A DNA stretch of 64,000 bases from Mixia osmundae IAM 14324 (lineage: Eukaryota > Basidiomycota > Mixiomycetes > Mixiales > Mixiaceae): contig NW_014575563.1 of the NCBI RefSeq assembly GCF_000708205.1, positions 861,361-925,360 of the forward strand, given 5' to 3'. Shown here piece by piece: positions 1 to 12,118 of the stretch. Both the position numbers and the translations under genes were made by a program. Under the pieces are notes generated by a model. That model did not search any database. It saw only the letters and a program-made list of their open reading frames with translations, and was not told the origin of the DNA. Numbering within the stretch: the first letter of the stretch is position 1; each line of letters starts with the position of its first letter.

Positions 1-1265
1 TTCGATCTGGCAGTCACTGCATGACGATGACCCGATCAATGTCTCGCGCAGTGCAGTCACAGGCCTTTTTGGTCATCTTGCATTCCTTGCTCGAGAATTT
101 GCGCAAGAGCTCTCATCGACTGCCGCTAGAGAGGCGGGCCTGAATACAGATTACTATCGCGTCTTCTGGAAGTCTGTTGACGAGAGCGCCTCTCTGTGCG
201 CGTTCTGCGCTTCTCGGGCGCGCATCTTGTTCAAAGATCGACCGGACGCATTCGACATCTGGGTCCGCAGTGCTGGCTACGTACGGTCATCGCTCGTTAG
301 CTTGGCGCACGATCTTTTATGTGGCAAGCGAGAGGCGCTCCTGCGCGAGGAGGAGAAGGATGCCGAGAAGATAAGCGAGGTCGATAGACTGCTCGAAGAG
401 AGCTCTATACGAGTTTTCAATGCCGCCCGGGAAATGTCTGATCTTGTCAAGACGTCCCTTGATGCTTCTGCCGGCGTAGGATCGACGTTGACCTTTGCGC
501 AGCTATCTTCTTTTGCCTGGCATTTGCTCAATGCGCCGACCAATGACGTTGGTGGTCCTGCAAGTTATACATGGAAGGTCAAGCAAGAAGCGATCAATGT
601 GTAAGCTGCCTGATCACGTGTGCCTAGTGATACTGATGTGCGCCGTGTCCAGTATGCTTGATGCGTTACGCTCGCTCGGTTGGAGCTGGCCAGAAGTCGA
701 AGCCGACATCGAGAGGATATCCAGTACGCTGGCTGCGCAAGCGGGTGGCCGGCCAACGGACGGATATGCCAGCCAAAACGCCAAGCGCTCGCATCTCAAT
801 GGATCACCTGCCAACCGACTCAAGATGGCGCACAATGTCTCTTCCGTTCGGGATGCAACATCTCCCAACAATAACATCGCCACGCTTGCCGATGTTGCGG
901 TCGCGCAATTACAAGGACAGCCCAACGATCAGATGCACTACACCGCTCCACTCCAGAACGGAAGCACCGAGCCCTATTCTGCCTCGAGCAACACATTCAT
1001 GCAACCTGGCGATGATCCCAATGCATTCCAAACTTACGCTCTCGGATCACCGAACATCGTTCTGCCCTCGAGCTGGTTCGCCGCATTCGGCTCGCTCGGC
1101 GGCGCGCCTTCGCCGGGACCAAGCAGATATTTATACTCAGAAATCGATGCCTTTAGTGCTGCGCAATCACTCGCAACAGGCCCTACGCCCGGAGCGTCTG
1201 GCTACTACAATCAGTTCGAAACGCTCAGTGGACAGACTGCGGATATAGGTGGCTCGATATATTGA
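1..1265 (+). CDS. Possible fungal transcription factor, C-terminal part (truncated by window edge)
   Basis: The reading frame is open from base 2, so the gene starts outside the window. One intron (601-652, GTAAGC...CAG) joins two frames. The first exon is largely helical and contains CxxC (Cys-Ala-Phe-Cys) and a WKVKQEAINV segment that runs across the splice into MLDALRSLGWSWPEV. The last 180 residues are low-complexity Ser/Asn/Pro/Gln, as in the tails of fungal regulators. The helical middle plus disordered tail resembles the C-terminal half of Zn2Cys6 transcription factors, but no DNA-binding domain lies in the window. I do not recognise a specific family; the name is inference. It could equally be another helical regulatory protein. 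Confidence 0.45.
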
Positions 1266-1322
1266 TCGATGTACATCACTTATGCTACCCTTACATAATT
1301 GTTGCTCATTGCATCTTCGTCA

Positions 1323-2029
1323 TCATTTACTTTTTGCTGAGGTACTGCTCAAGACTTCAATCTTCGGCCGTTTTGAGACCGCTTGCGGCTTGTCATCATG
1401 ATCTGATTCGTTCTCGTACTCTTCCTCGTCATCGAGTTCTTCGTCATCATCTTCATCATCATCTTCGTCAGAAAACGGCTCTTGGATGGGGGAGTAGTGT
1501 CGCTTCCTACGATTGGCGACTCGGACGACGTCAAAGACGCCTGGCTCGACCTCCTGTGTGGAGCTCAGCCATGGAGCGCGTATGCATCCGCCTTATTACG
1601 TGCCACTCTAGCCCATCCTTCAGGTATGCACATGTCCAGCGTCTCGTCGTACTCTGATTCGTCGTCTTCGTCGTACTCATCTTCCTCGCTCAGGGCCTCG
1701 GGTGCTGCCACTGGCGGCTTCCTCTCCTCAAAGACGCCTGCCGCGACTTCCTGCATCCTGACATCAATGCTGCGTTGTGTAGTCCCGCGGGAGTCACAAC
1801 CATCTCGATGTGGCCTTCTGGCGTATCTGAGCTAGCATCGGATTGTGAGCCGTCATCGCTGTCAATGGCCGTGACTTTGATGCCCTCTGCGCTTGGCTCT
1901 TTTGGCAGTGCAGCGTTGGCTGCCTTCAGCTCAGGTAGAAACGCTTTGGCTCGAGCCACGGCTACGATTGAGTGAAAGTGAGATCAGAGGATCGGCATGG
2001 AGCAGGAGCGGACCAGCGGTGTCGGGCAT
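1323..2029 (-). CDS. NOPCHAP1 / DUF4598-like nucleolar assembly protein
   Basis: Four short exons read right to left: 2029-2014, a second starting with VARAKAFLPELKAANAAL, a third starting EVAAGVFEE, and a last ending in a very acidic Asp/Glu tail followed by a basic KRPK. The pair 'KAFLPELKAANA' and 'HIEM-EVAAGVFEE' matches the two conserved blocks of the DUF4598 family, whose human member NOPCHAP1 is a chaperone linking NOP58 to R2TP during box C/D snoRNP assembly. Introns are about 43-90 nt; the first uses donor GTCCGC. Two acidic stretches flank the third splice. The first exon (MPDTA) is the weakest part of the model. Family call is from motif recognition only. It is divergent from the ferric reductase gene. 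Confidence 0.55.
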
Positions 2030-2603
2030 CGTTGGGCTGCGTGGTGCTGCACGTGCTGGCCACTTTGCTATCGCTGCAGACGGACGCGACGGCGACAATT
2101 CTACAGCAAACCCAGCGTGTCATCAGACCTTGGCAATGGCCGTCCTTCTCATTGATAGCATCCTTTGAGCGATCCAAGATTCAAGCAGTCCTCAGAAGTG
2201 ACGATCGCGCGCAATTGCTTGGCAAGTCTCTGCAATCTCGGCAATCCTTGCTGCGGCTGCGGTCTCGACCTGACTGTGCATTCTTACATCACAACATCCC
2301 CCATCATCGACCACACTTTCGTGCAAGATGCCGGACTGTGTGTTTCCCCTCCGGCCATCATCGAGCTCGCCATCGATCACTACATCAACGCCTGATCGTG
2401 CTCAGTCAGCAACAGCCAGACCCCTCGAAGTCCTTAGCGACGGTACAAGCCTCCAGTCGCCACTCGCAATACATTGGCCTGACCGGACAGCTCAGCGTCC
2501 TTCCGTAGCATCTACAACGCACAGACTGACGTGACTTCTCACCCTATCAGCCGACGCATTGACGCGCCATTGCTGCCGCACCTTTTCAGGACGCAGACCA
2601 AAC
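2030..2603. promoter_or_regulatory. Divergent intergenic region, 574 bp
   Basis: Lies between the starts of the DUF4598-like gene (-) and the ferric reductase (+), so it should hold both promoters. Several overlapping open frames cross it on both strands, but none has family features or codon order like its neighbours. I see no clear TATA box. If the reductase is iron-regulated, GATA-type repressor sites would be expected here; I cannot point to a convincing pair. Confidence 0.4.
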
Positions 2604-4394
2604 ATGGCAACGCAAGCTCAAGCTGCTAGCTCGCGCACAGGTATGCTCGCTCGATGGCTATTGGACTAGCTGAACATCGGGATAGAGCGACAAGATATCT
2701 ACCTCATCGTCTTTGGCGCTTTTTGTGCTCTTTTCATCCTCCGTCATGCTTTGCAAGTAGTCTGCCACAAGAGGCTCAAGTCGCCAGGAGAACCCGTCGC
2801 TGCTGTCTTTAGATGTTTGCAAGTCTCGGTGCTCGATCGACCACTCGCTTTCGGCCTGACGATCCAGAGAATGGCATTTCTGCTATGTGTGCTTGCCCTC
2901 AATGTTGTCTTTGCCGTCGTGAGCAAGGCCACCTTTGCAGCGCACTGGGCTGAGATAGCATGGCAGATCAATGACGTGACGCCAGGCAACCAGACGAGCA
3001 CGCTGCGCAACATCGCAAAGGCATTCGGGCGCGCCTGCTTTGTGAATCTGCCTATCATCTACATGCTTGCGGGTCGCAACAACCTACTCGGTCTATTGAC
3101 TGGTTTGAGCTATCAATCCCTGCGGTGGTCTCACTATGCGCTCTCGTTCATGGTCGTCATCTTTGCCCTGCTGCACTCGATCATCTACTCGTTCGTCTTT
3201 CTGCGCGGCGGTCAAGCTGCTTATCGCTCCACTATGGCCGAACCTTTCGTCATTTGGGGCGCCATCGCCATCACCGCCTTTACGGTCATGAGCGCTGTTG
3301 CAGTCATTCGCCATTACGCTTACGAAGTCCATCTAATCGTGCACGTTATTAGCGCAGCGCTCATCATACCAGCCCTTCTGCTGCATCTACCAGACTTGGC
3401 ACCATTTGTATGGGCAGCTCTAGCAGTCTGGATGTTCGATCGCACCATTCGTTTACTACGCGTGCTTCTCATTCATGCTATATTGCCCTTTTGGAAGCAT
3501 GGCAAGCTCGGCTTTGTTGAGGCAAAAGTGACGCCCTCGAATGACGCGGTTCTCGTCAGCATACCCACTGCCGTTGGCTGGCAGCCTGGCAGTCATGTGT
3601 ACTTGCAATTCTGGACTCAGCACAACATCAAACGCGTCTGGCTACTTCCACAGTGGCACCCGTTCTCTATAGCAAACGCAGAGGAGCATCTCGTCGAGGG
3701 CCAAAGGAGCATGCTGTTTGTCATCAAGATACACGATCACGCAACGAAGCGTCTCTGGCAATCTGCCATCGAGGCTGACAAAGGCAGTCTTCGCGTTCCT
3801 GTGCTGATCGAGGGTCCCTACGCGCCCAATCTCGATGCACCTTGTCAGACCCTCGTGCTGTGCGCAGCAGGTTCTGGTATCACGCACATCATGCCATATC
3901 TGACCGAAGCGCTCACGTCAGGTCCTCGTAAGATCATCTTCCATTGGACGCTGCGCAACGTCGAACATGTAGCCTGGGTTGCTGATCAACTCTTGCCCAT
4001 CATGCGACGACTGAAAGAAGAGGGCAAAGAGACACTCAGACTCCAGCTCAACTTGACGGACAGCTTGCGACGTTCAAGCTTCGACGAGACGAGCTCCACT
4101 GGTTGTCTGAACCGCACATTGACGTCGGGCACTTTGCCGATCAATTCCGGATCCGCTGTCGAGGAGATACTGCTCGCCTTTGACGTTCGAGAAGGACGTC
4201 CAGACTACGTCGCTATGCTTCAAGATGCTCTCGACTCGACCAGTGATAGAGCGAGACTGAGTGTTCAAGTGTGTGGTCCCAGCAAGATGATGCGACAGGT
4301 TCGCGTTGCAGCTGCTCAAGTTTCTGATATGAAGAAAGTGATGAAAGGTAAGACAAAGTATGCTGTGCACGTGCAGACGGCTGCGTTCGACTAG
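2604..4394 (+). CDS. Ferric-chelate reductase, FRE/NOX family
   Basis: Flavocytochrome that moves electrons from NADPH through FAD and two haems across the plasma membrane to reduce Fe(III) or Cu(II). Exons 2604-2640 and 2686-4394 give 581 residues. Several membrane spans fill residues 15-260; paired histidines sit in the third and fifth helices ('HYALSFMVVIFALLHS' and 'RHYAYEVHLIVHVISA'), the expected haem ligands. The FAD motif HPFSIA is near residue 337 and the NADPH-binding GSGIT near 409. The cytosolic half carries the usual FAD and NAD binding domains. Length is slightly short for the family because there is no long N-terminal ectodomain or signal peptide. The copper pump CCC2, needed for multicopper ferroxidase maturation, lies 0.9 kb downstream. 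Confidence 0.88.
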
Positions 4395-4543
4395 AGAATC
4401 TAAGAAAATGCATGACATCCGTCAGAAACGATGCAACTCGTGCCACGTAGTACGACGCGTCATACTTTGTCGAGTTAATTTCAGTGAAAAGTATAGCTGC
4501 GGCTGGGCGACGGCTGCCGCAGGCTGACTTGAGACTCAGCAAG

Positions 4544-5170
4544 ATGAGGGTAGAGCAATGCGCCTTCTCGGGCTACAAGATCTGTGCGTATAGTCCACTG
4601 AGAGTCAGTAAGCGGCAGTGGACTGACAGTCTGGCGCAGACCCGGGCACGGGCAAGCTATACGTCCGCATTGACAGCAAGGTCTTCCGCTTCAAGGACTC
4701 AAAGTCAGAGTCGCTCTTCCTGCAACGAAAGAATCCTCGCAAGATCGCATGGACTGTCGTCTTCCGTCGAGCGCACAAGAAGGGTATCACGGAGGAAGTC
4801 GCGAAGAAGCGCAGCCGCAAGACTGTCAAGCACCAGCGAGGCATCGTCGGCGCCGATCTGACTAGCATTCTCGCCAAGAGAAGTGCGTCGTTGTCGTCAC
4901 AGCTGGGTCTGTCGTTTGCTGATCCGGGCATCATCGACGTGCAGATCAGAAGCCGGAAGTGCGAGACGCAGCGCGACAGGCGGCCATCAAGGCTAGCAAG
5001 GATGCCAAGAAGGCACAGGCAGAGAAGAAACAAGCAGCCAAGGTGTGTCGGCACTCATGCGCAGTTAAGCAAGGTGGCTGACTATGAGATACTCACAGCC
5101 TGTCGCTGCCAAGACTGCCGCGCCAAAGGTGTCTAAGCAAGGCGCAAAGGGCGGCAAGGGCGGCCGATAG
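4544..5170 (+). CDS. RPL24: Large-subunit ribosomal protein eL24
   Basis: Component of the 60S subunit at the inter-subunit bridge. Four exons (4544-4583, 4640-4882, 4945-5042, 5099-5170) encode about 150 residues. The N-terminus [13 protein letters not shown] continues across intron 1 into [10 protein letters not shown] and then [14 protein letters not shown], a nearly universal eL24 signature, followed by [13 protein letters not shown]. The C-terminal half is Lys/Ala-rich and ends in KGGKGGR. The presence of three introns in a short ribosomal protein gene is typical of basidiomycetes. The stop codon lies 93 bp from that of CCC2 on the other strand. Confidence 0.95.
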
Positions 5171-5263
5171 ATTGCTTCTGACAGCACTCTGTACCAGTCT
5201 CGCGTCATGCATGTGTCTGCCTATCAAGTCTGTCTCACAAACGATGCTTGTATTCACGAGAAT

Positions 5264-8200
5264 CTATGAAATGGAAGCAGACTTGTATGAACGGACGCTC
5301 TTTGGCAGTCGATAGAACCATCGAAGCGTGAGCGAATTGACGACAACTGATACGGACGACAGTGCCATGGCAAGGGATGCCCATACAGGCGGCAATCGAA
5401 TCTGACGATCGTTGATCTCGTAGAACGCGCCAGCTGCGAGTGGCATGAGCGCAAGATTGTAAACGCTCGCCCAGGCAAGATTGCTGATTATCTTGTTGAT
5501 CGTCTTGACAGACAAGTCGCGGACGGTAAGAATAGATAGCAACGATGAATTGAGCAAGCAAAAGTCAGCGGTAGAGACAGCGATGCTCGAGCCGCTACCC
5601 ATGGCAAGGCCTATATCGGCCTGGGCTATAGCGGGACTATCGTTGATGCCATCGCCTCCGAAGCAGACGATCCGCTTGCCCTTTGCCGGACCGTCAAAAC
5701 GGAACCAGCGACGCTTGGCTGGCAGACGAGAGTAGCCGTCCTGAAGCCGCTCGACCCAATCGCGCTTGTCGGTCGGCCTCGCGCTTGCAATGACATTGTC
5801 CGGTAGGATACCTACCTGACGAGCGACAGCCTCAGCGGTAGACTTGTTATCGCCCGTGATCATCCAGACATCCACGCCAGACTTGCGCAAGGTCGTGATG
5901 ACATGATTTGCTTCCTCACGAGGGCGATCCTGTACTGCCAATGCAAGCGCCAGCCCGAATGGCTGCTCGTTGCTCCGATATGCAACAAGTATGATTGACT
6001 TGGCCTCGCTTGCCCATGTAGCCAGCATTGAGCTGACATTTTCGCAATCCACATGATGATCCTTCATGAGGTCCTGATTGCCAACGAGGAGCTCGGCAGT
6101 CTGCCCATCGCGCGAAAATCTGGCGCGCAAGCCCCGTCCAGCAGTCTCATTGGATTCGACGAGGGCCGTGAGCTTTGGAGTCTCGCCGGCTTGAGCTTTG
6201 CACCACCGCTGTACGCCGATAGATATGGGATGGCTCGAGGCTTGTTCGACATCGAGCAGCATGGACACAAGTTGGTCCTCTGACAGGCAATCCTGTTTGA
6301 CGATCTCCGAGTCGGTCACGGTGAAGTCGCCAGTAGTGAGCGTACCAGTTTTGTCGAGCACGACGGTGTCGACATGCGCAAAAGCTTGAAAGGCCTCGCC
6401 TCCGCCATGCGGCAGGATGCCATGCTGCGCACATAAGCCGACGCCGATCATCTGAGCTGTTGGCGCAGCAAGTCCGATTCCACAGGGACAAGCAACGACT
6501 AGGACTGCCACACCGAATTGGACGGCGAAGAGTGCCCAGCCTCCTCGATCGTGCGGGGGCAACCAATGCGTGGGCAAGTCGCCAGCGTAGCCACGCAGAG
6601 CCCAGATGGCGAAAGTGAGTGTCGCGACTGCTACGACCGCAGGTACGAAGTAAGCAGTGACGAGATCAGCAATACGTTCGATGCTCGCTTTGCGGCCCAT
6701 CGCATCTCGAACGACGTTGACAATGTCATCGAGAGCGCTGCCACCTTGAGCTTTGGTGATCACTGCAATGGCAGCAGCTGGACCGTGATTTGTCGTGCCA
6801 GCATAGATGTCATCCCCGGGTGACTTGAGCACCGGTCTTGCCTCGCCTGTCAGAGACGCTTCGTTGAATGATGTCGGCGGACTGGAGCTTATCAGTCGGC
6901 AGTCGAGAGGAGGCGATTCGCCCGTAGGGACCACCAAGAGGTCACCAACATCGAGCTCGTCCGCTAACGTCTCACCAGTGACCGAGCCAGTCTGGCCATC
7001 ATACAGGTAGCCTTTGAGTGGCTTCAGCTGCCCAAGTTCTGCCAGTGCATCACCGGTACGATGCTTGCTCGCACTCTCAAGATATCGTCCGGCAAGAATG
7101 AACTGTAAATGCGTTAGCTGCTGATCATTCCGAGAGAGTGTAACCTCACGAGCATGAGAAAGACAGAGGTATCGAAGTAGCCCATCTGATCACTCTCGCT
7201 GTCAATCGTGGCAGTGATGGCGAGAATCATATAGGCCACACTAGCAAAGTAGCCGAGACTCGTGCCGAGCGCGACAAGCGTGTCCATGCTGCCCCAGCGC
7301 AACAGCCGATTGTAGGCAGTCCTTTTCCAGCTGACTTGGCCTCGTCGGCTCCGCCAGACCCCTCGCAGGCTCTTGTACGCTCGGGTGTAGAAAAACTGGC
7401 CGACGCCGAATTGCACAGGTGTCGCCAGGGCAAAGAGTGCGAGCGTGCCACGCGAAGCCTGACCCCAAGCGGGAGTGTCGAGCTGAGCACGAAAGCTATT
7501 GGATGATGGTAGCAAAGTCATGCCGAGGACGGCGATGGTGAAAGTGGGGATAGCGAAGAGGAAGCAGATGAAGAGTCTGATGAGTATTCGCATTCTCTCA
7601 CGCTCTTGTGATCTTTGAGCTCGATCTTGTAAGGTATCCTCGCGCTGAATGGAGAATTTGAAGCCTAGTGCCTCGATAGCTTGTTTGATGGATCTTATCG
7701 TGAATGCAGGCGGCTGCGGCAAGTACGAGAGGCGAATGAGAGACTCGATATCTTCTGCAACATCGAAGATTTCGACAGGCTCGTAAGACAGCTCGGCAAA
7801 TGGATGCGCTTCGACCAGATCTTGCAGAGCTTTGTTGACTTTGCCGATACAATCTGAGCACATCATGCCGTCAACGCGAATTTGCAGCTCGCGTCGTTGG
7901 GATCGGAGATGCGAGGCGGCTTCTTCGCCTTGCTCAATTACGCTCGAAAGTGCGACTTCGAAGCCGAGATCTTCAATCTCGTTGCGTGCTGCTTCGATAG
8001 ACGACTGTTCATTGACGCGCAGAGTGGCCTTGCCCCCGATCAGATCGATCTTGAGCTCTTGTAGATGTGAAGACAGCTGCTGTTTGAGCGCATTGTCGAT
8101 AGAGCCGACACAGCTAGAGCAGGTCATACCGCCTATAGAAAACTGGGCGATGTAAGAGACTGGCTCTGCAGCCTTCTTCGCCGTACTCTGGGGATCGACA

Positions 8201-9116
8201 ACCACGCTCGAGACCATGTCGGCGTCGTAGCCAGAGTCCTCGATACGATGCTTGAGTCTTGCAGTATCCCATTCGCGAATGTCGTGCACGATTGTGGCCG
8301 AAGGTGGCATGAAAGAGACGACGACGTCATTGATGCCTAGGCCTGCATCCTCGAAGCCCGATCGTACGCCCTGAACGCAGGCAATGCATGTCATTCCACC
8401 TATCGCGAACGTTGTCTTGCGAATGGGTGACTCGGGCTGCTCATTGGTCTGCCTGTCGCTGCGCACCCTTCGCTGACGCAGGCCCATAGGCTCGACGGCA
8501 CCTGACTCAAGCTGAGTTCTCTCGCTCGATCTGGCAGATGGACGTATCGAGTGAGACTGCGCCGCTTCGTCCTCGCGACGGCATGCAGCACAGACCAATC
8601 GATGTGCCTTGTGGCGCTTGGCCTGATGACCAGGCCAAAGAGACTCGGCTGCTTTTGACCATCGCGAAGAAGCCGACCTGACCTGGGCAAGCGCGGCCTG
8701 GTAGGACACTGGGTCAGCAGGCTTCTCTTTCCGCGCTACTGAGCGTCCTCGGACGACGTTGAAGCCGCTCGCTTCGATCTCGTCAAAGATGGGCGCCACA
8801 GGCTGCTCGACAGAGCGCAAGAACTTGACGGTCCCTTCAAGAATGGAGACCTCTATGTTCTTGATCAGCTTGGCAGGCGCGAGGCGTGACTGCAGAGGCG
8901 TTGCAGAGTCTGAAGTGAGGGTCGAGATGTGATCGCTGGGCAGTTCTGAGGGCTTTGAGGCTAGTTCGACAGGATTGAAGGACTCGAGGATGTCAGTGAT
9001 CGTGGCGACGCAGGACGGACAGTGGATGTTGCCTGCTTGCACGGCTCAGCACGGGACAAGAGATAGATGTCAGCCTACGTACTGATGACCAGCGTCGTCC
9101 GCTTCATGGCCGCCAT
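5264..9116 (-). CDS. CCC2: Copper-transporting P1B-type ATPase
   Basis: Pumps Cu(I) into the late Golgi to load secreted copper enzymes such as Fet3-type ferroxidases. Exons 9116-9083, 9032-7150 and 7102-5264 give about 1250 residues. Four CxxC metal-binding modules are visible: HCPSC (residue 15), GMTCIAC (about 222), GMTCSSC (about 314) and MMCSDC (about 402). Eight membrane spans follow. Core motifs: TGEA (about 725), the transport CPC inside 'ACPCGIGLAAPTA' (about 845), phosphorylation site DKTGTLT (about 890), SSHP at the usual SEHP position, and GDGINDSPA (about 1125). The intron 1 acceptor was set so that the first module reads LVISNIHCPSC. The first and second modules are separated by a long basic linker. 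Shares a 106-bp divergent promoter with TEL2. Confidence 0.93.
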
Positions 9117-9222
9117 CGCCGAGAGAGTGACTGCTTGAGACGTCGGAAGGAGAGGAGAGAGCCGCGCGAGATTGATAAGAGCCAATCAATATAAAGTATG
9201 CTGACTCAGCGCTCAGCAGCCT

Positions 9223-12050
9223 ATGGAAAGCCGTGAACAGCTCAGGAAGCTCACGGCAGACCTGCGCAATGCACTCAGACGCAACTTCGATGGCTCATCG
9301 TCGGTAAGGGAGGGTTGCGATAGGCTCCTCTGGCCGCCTTTGCTGCTCCTGGGAGCCTCTCTACCGAACAATGCCGCGGCGAGCAAGTCAGAATGGGCAA
9401 GACTTGCACACACATACGCCGACGAAACCCTGCGAATGCCCTTTGTATCCAAGCATGCACCTTCGATCCAGCTCTGTCTCGTCTCCAACGTCTTGCTCGA
9501 TTGGTCGCTTGCGAGTGACTCAGACGAGGAGCCATATCTGCGAGACAGCCTGAATGCATGGCTGGGTCTATCAGACGTCCTACCTGATCTGTACCGCTCG
9601 GAGATGTACATGTCAGGCCTGTCCGCCAGTCTCGCAGCCCTCACAGCGCTTTCGCCCTCACCCGCGCCAAAGCCATTACAGCTCTTGCTGAATTTGATCC
9701 GGCATCAGACGGCCAAGCTCGACTTCATTACCTTGATTCAGCATGATACGAATGAAGCAGAGGCCATGAAAAGGCAGCGCTGGGCCGCAGATGTCGCTAC
9801 TCTGCTGTCTGTGCCTTCGAAGATTGCCAATGTTGTCGCATCAAACACGGCTCTGCTGCCACCGGATCTGCAGGAAGACGCTTATCTTGCGCTCGTGGCG
9901 GATCGCTTATTCGACTGTCTGGAACGCAAACGGTCTCGACCGATGATCGATCAGATTGCCGAAGTAGTCACGAAACTCTGCCGACGAGGCTACGTGCCGC
10001 CTCGGCCTACGCTGCCTCCGCTCGCCGGTTCAGCTGGCATGCTATGGTGGCGCTGGATACCACGTCTATGTCGGCCGTCTTCGCCAGACGTACGGCAATC
10101 CTGCCAGGCGCTGTTATCAAGTCTCGCTATGGACACCATTCGAACTACTCTTTCTTCGCTTTTTGCGCATCTACAACATTGTCTCGACCCATCGTTGCCT
10201 GACACCGCCTTGTCAGAAGCTGTAGCGCTTCTGGAGCGCATCATCGGATCGCTCAGCGACGACAGCCCGCTTTGGCGTGCCATCTCGAGCACGCTATTGA
10301 TGGGCCAAGCATACTCGCTCACATTCGCTCGCACTTTATCTGCATGGCTTGACAGTCAAGGCGTGTCGGGTCAGATGGTCGAAGCAGCAGCGGCGGCTTT
10401 CGAGCGGTCAGGCTCCGATCAGAGATCGACAGACGATTACGATACTTACATCTGCGCTGTGCTCGTGCTTGCCACGCATGGTCAAACACAGCAAACACGA
10501 GAAGCTATCAGACTCCTGGGATCTTCTGCGACATTCACCGGCGCAGTACATACGCGCTTGTCTTCGACTCGTCCTGGCTTCAGACTGCGCGGCATGCTTC
10601 TGGCAGAGATCGTGTCTGCGGCCTGCTTCGCATCCGATGGTCCCATCAAGGCTCTCAAATTCGATGCTAGCTTCTGGGACGGCGATTCTGACGAGCAACG
10701 CAATTGCCGGGTGTTGCGATCGTTGCGACCTTTGTCTGCTCCGACTACAGCGGGCGAGTTGACCAACATGGCTGCTTGCTTTGGCGAGCGCGTCTACCTT
10801 CCAGCGCAATTCAAGACGGATGTGTCTAGAGCGCCTGTCAAAAAAGCCATGGTCGAGGCAAAGCCACGCAAGCCGTTGATCCAAGTCGTAGGCGGAGAGG
10901 ACGAAGATGATATGGTACCATACGCAATGCCATCCTCGCAGCCAATCATGGTTTCCGAGGAGGATCTTAACGACATGGGCACATATACGCCGAGCAAGAA
11001 GAAGCCGCGAAAGCCAATCTATATGCAAGATCTACTCGCTTACCTCAAGGCCACTGAGGATCGCGACAAAATCGAGCTTGCTCTTGCACATGGCGAGCAG
11101 CTCATACGAGCAAAGCAAGGGTGGGGAACAGAACTGAGTGCGCTATCATCAGAGTCTCACGAGCGCGTGCTGATGCGGGTGTAGCTGACAACGCAGTCGA
11201 TCTGACGATCGCTCTGTTTGCGCTACAGGATAACTTTGACTTGGACCGCTTCGAGCAATTGCGACAAGATGCCCTGACGGCCATCGTCGCTTGCTGTCCC
11301 CTTAAAGCGGCTCCTTGCATTATCGAGCATTACTTTCTGCATCAGTATTCGACTGCACAGCGATCCTGTATGCTCACTGCTCTGGCCTTGGGTGGCTCAG
11401 AGCTGTCTGGCGCAAGACCAGATACTAGTAAAGCTCTCGAGACTACAGCACGAGCCATCTCAAAGCACACGATCGATGACACCCTCAAAGGTCACTATCG
11501 TTCGCAGAGGTTGTCAATGCCAAAGACCAACTTGCAGACGACAAGAGAGAGGCCAAGCTATGCTGATATTTGTGCTCAGTCGTTCGTCATGCCACTCATC
11601 AACCGCTTCTGGCTATATATGCGTGACGCTGCCACATTGCAGCACAACCACAAGCGACTCGAGTCAGCAGGCAGTGCGATGATTCTCGCACCCATCAACC
11701 TAAGTCGACTGCTGCTTAGTCTCGCGATACTCATGGACAGCGCGCGTGCTTCGCCTCACTACCTCGCTGTCCTGGCGCCAGAGACGCTGGAGATGTGCAT
11801 GGCAATCAGAAGCTTCTGCGAAGACGAGGGCGTGCAGACGACGACCTTCGAGCTCGCTTGCATTGTGCTCGACTCGTCCCTCCAGCTCGATTCGGGGCAT
11901 CGCTTGGCAACAGATCACGCTCGTCTTGTCGTTGATCTCAAGACTTGGGCCGAAGAGAGCAGACCTGCTGATGACAGAGCTCGCGTTGCTGCTGCTGCTA
12001 TCGTATTGCGATCAGAAACGCTCTTTGCCAAGCAGATCAGGCTTGTCTGA
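9223..12050 (+). CDS. TEL2: Telomere length regulation protein TEL2 (TTT complex)
   Basis: Helical-repeat scaffold of the TEL2-TTI1-TTI2 complex, which with Hsp90/R2TP matures PIKK kinases (TOR, ATM, ATR). Two exons, 9223-11137 and 11185-12050, encode about 926 residues. The diagnostic C-terminal Telomere_reg-2 block starts with YMQDLLAYLKATEDRDKIE and crosses the intron into DNAVDLTIALFALQDNFDL, ending near APCIIEHYF. The rest is HEAT-like helices with no catalytic motif. An acidic linker (GGEDEDDM) precedes the conserved block; in other species a CK2-phosphorylated acidic linker binds R2TP, so this may do the same. The donor GTGCGC was chosen because it keeps ELTDNAVDL in frame. Confidence 0.82.
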
Positions 12051-12118
12051 ATGCAATCACGTGAGCAGAGATCTGGGGCACGTCCTCCATCGATTTTTAG
12101 GATAGCACACGCAGGATC

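Noticed and set aside
9033-9050. CCC2 intron 1 ending at GTGCTGAG (GAG acceptor, 38 nt)
   Set aside because: The CAG acceptor 12 nt further gives a normal 50-nt intron and the family-like LVISNIHCPSC.
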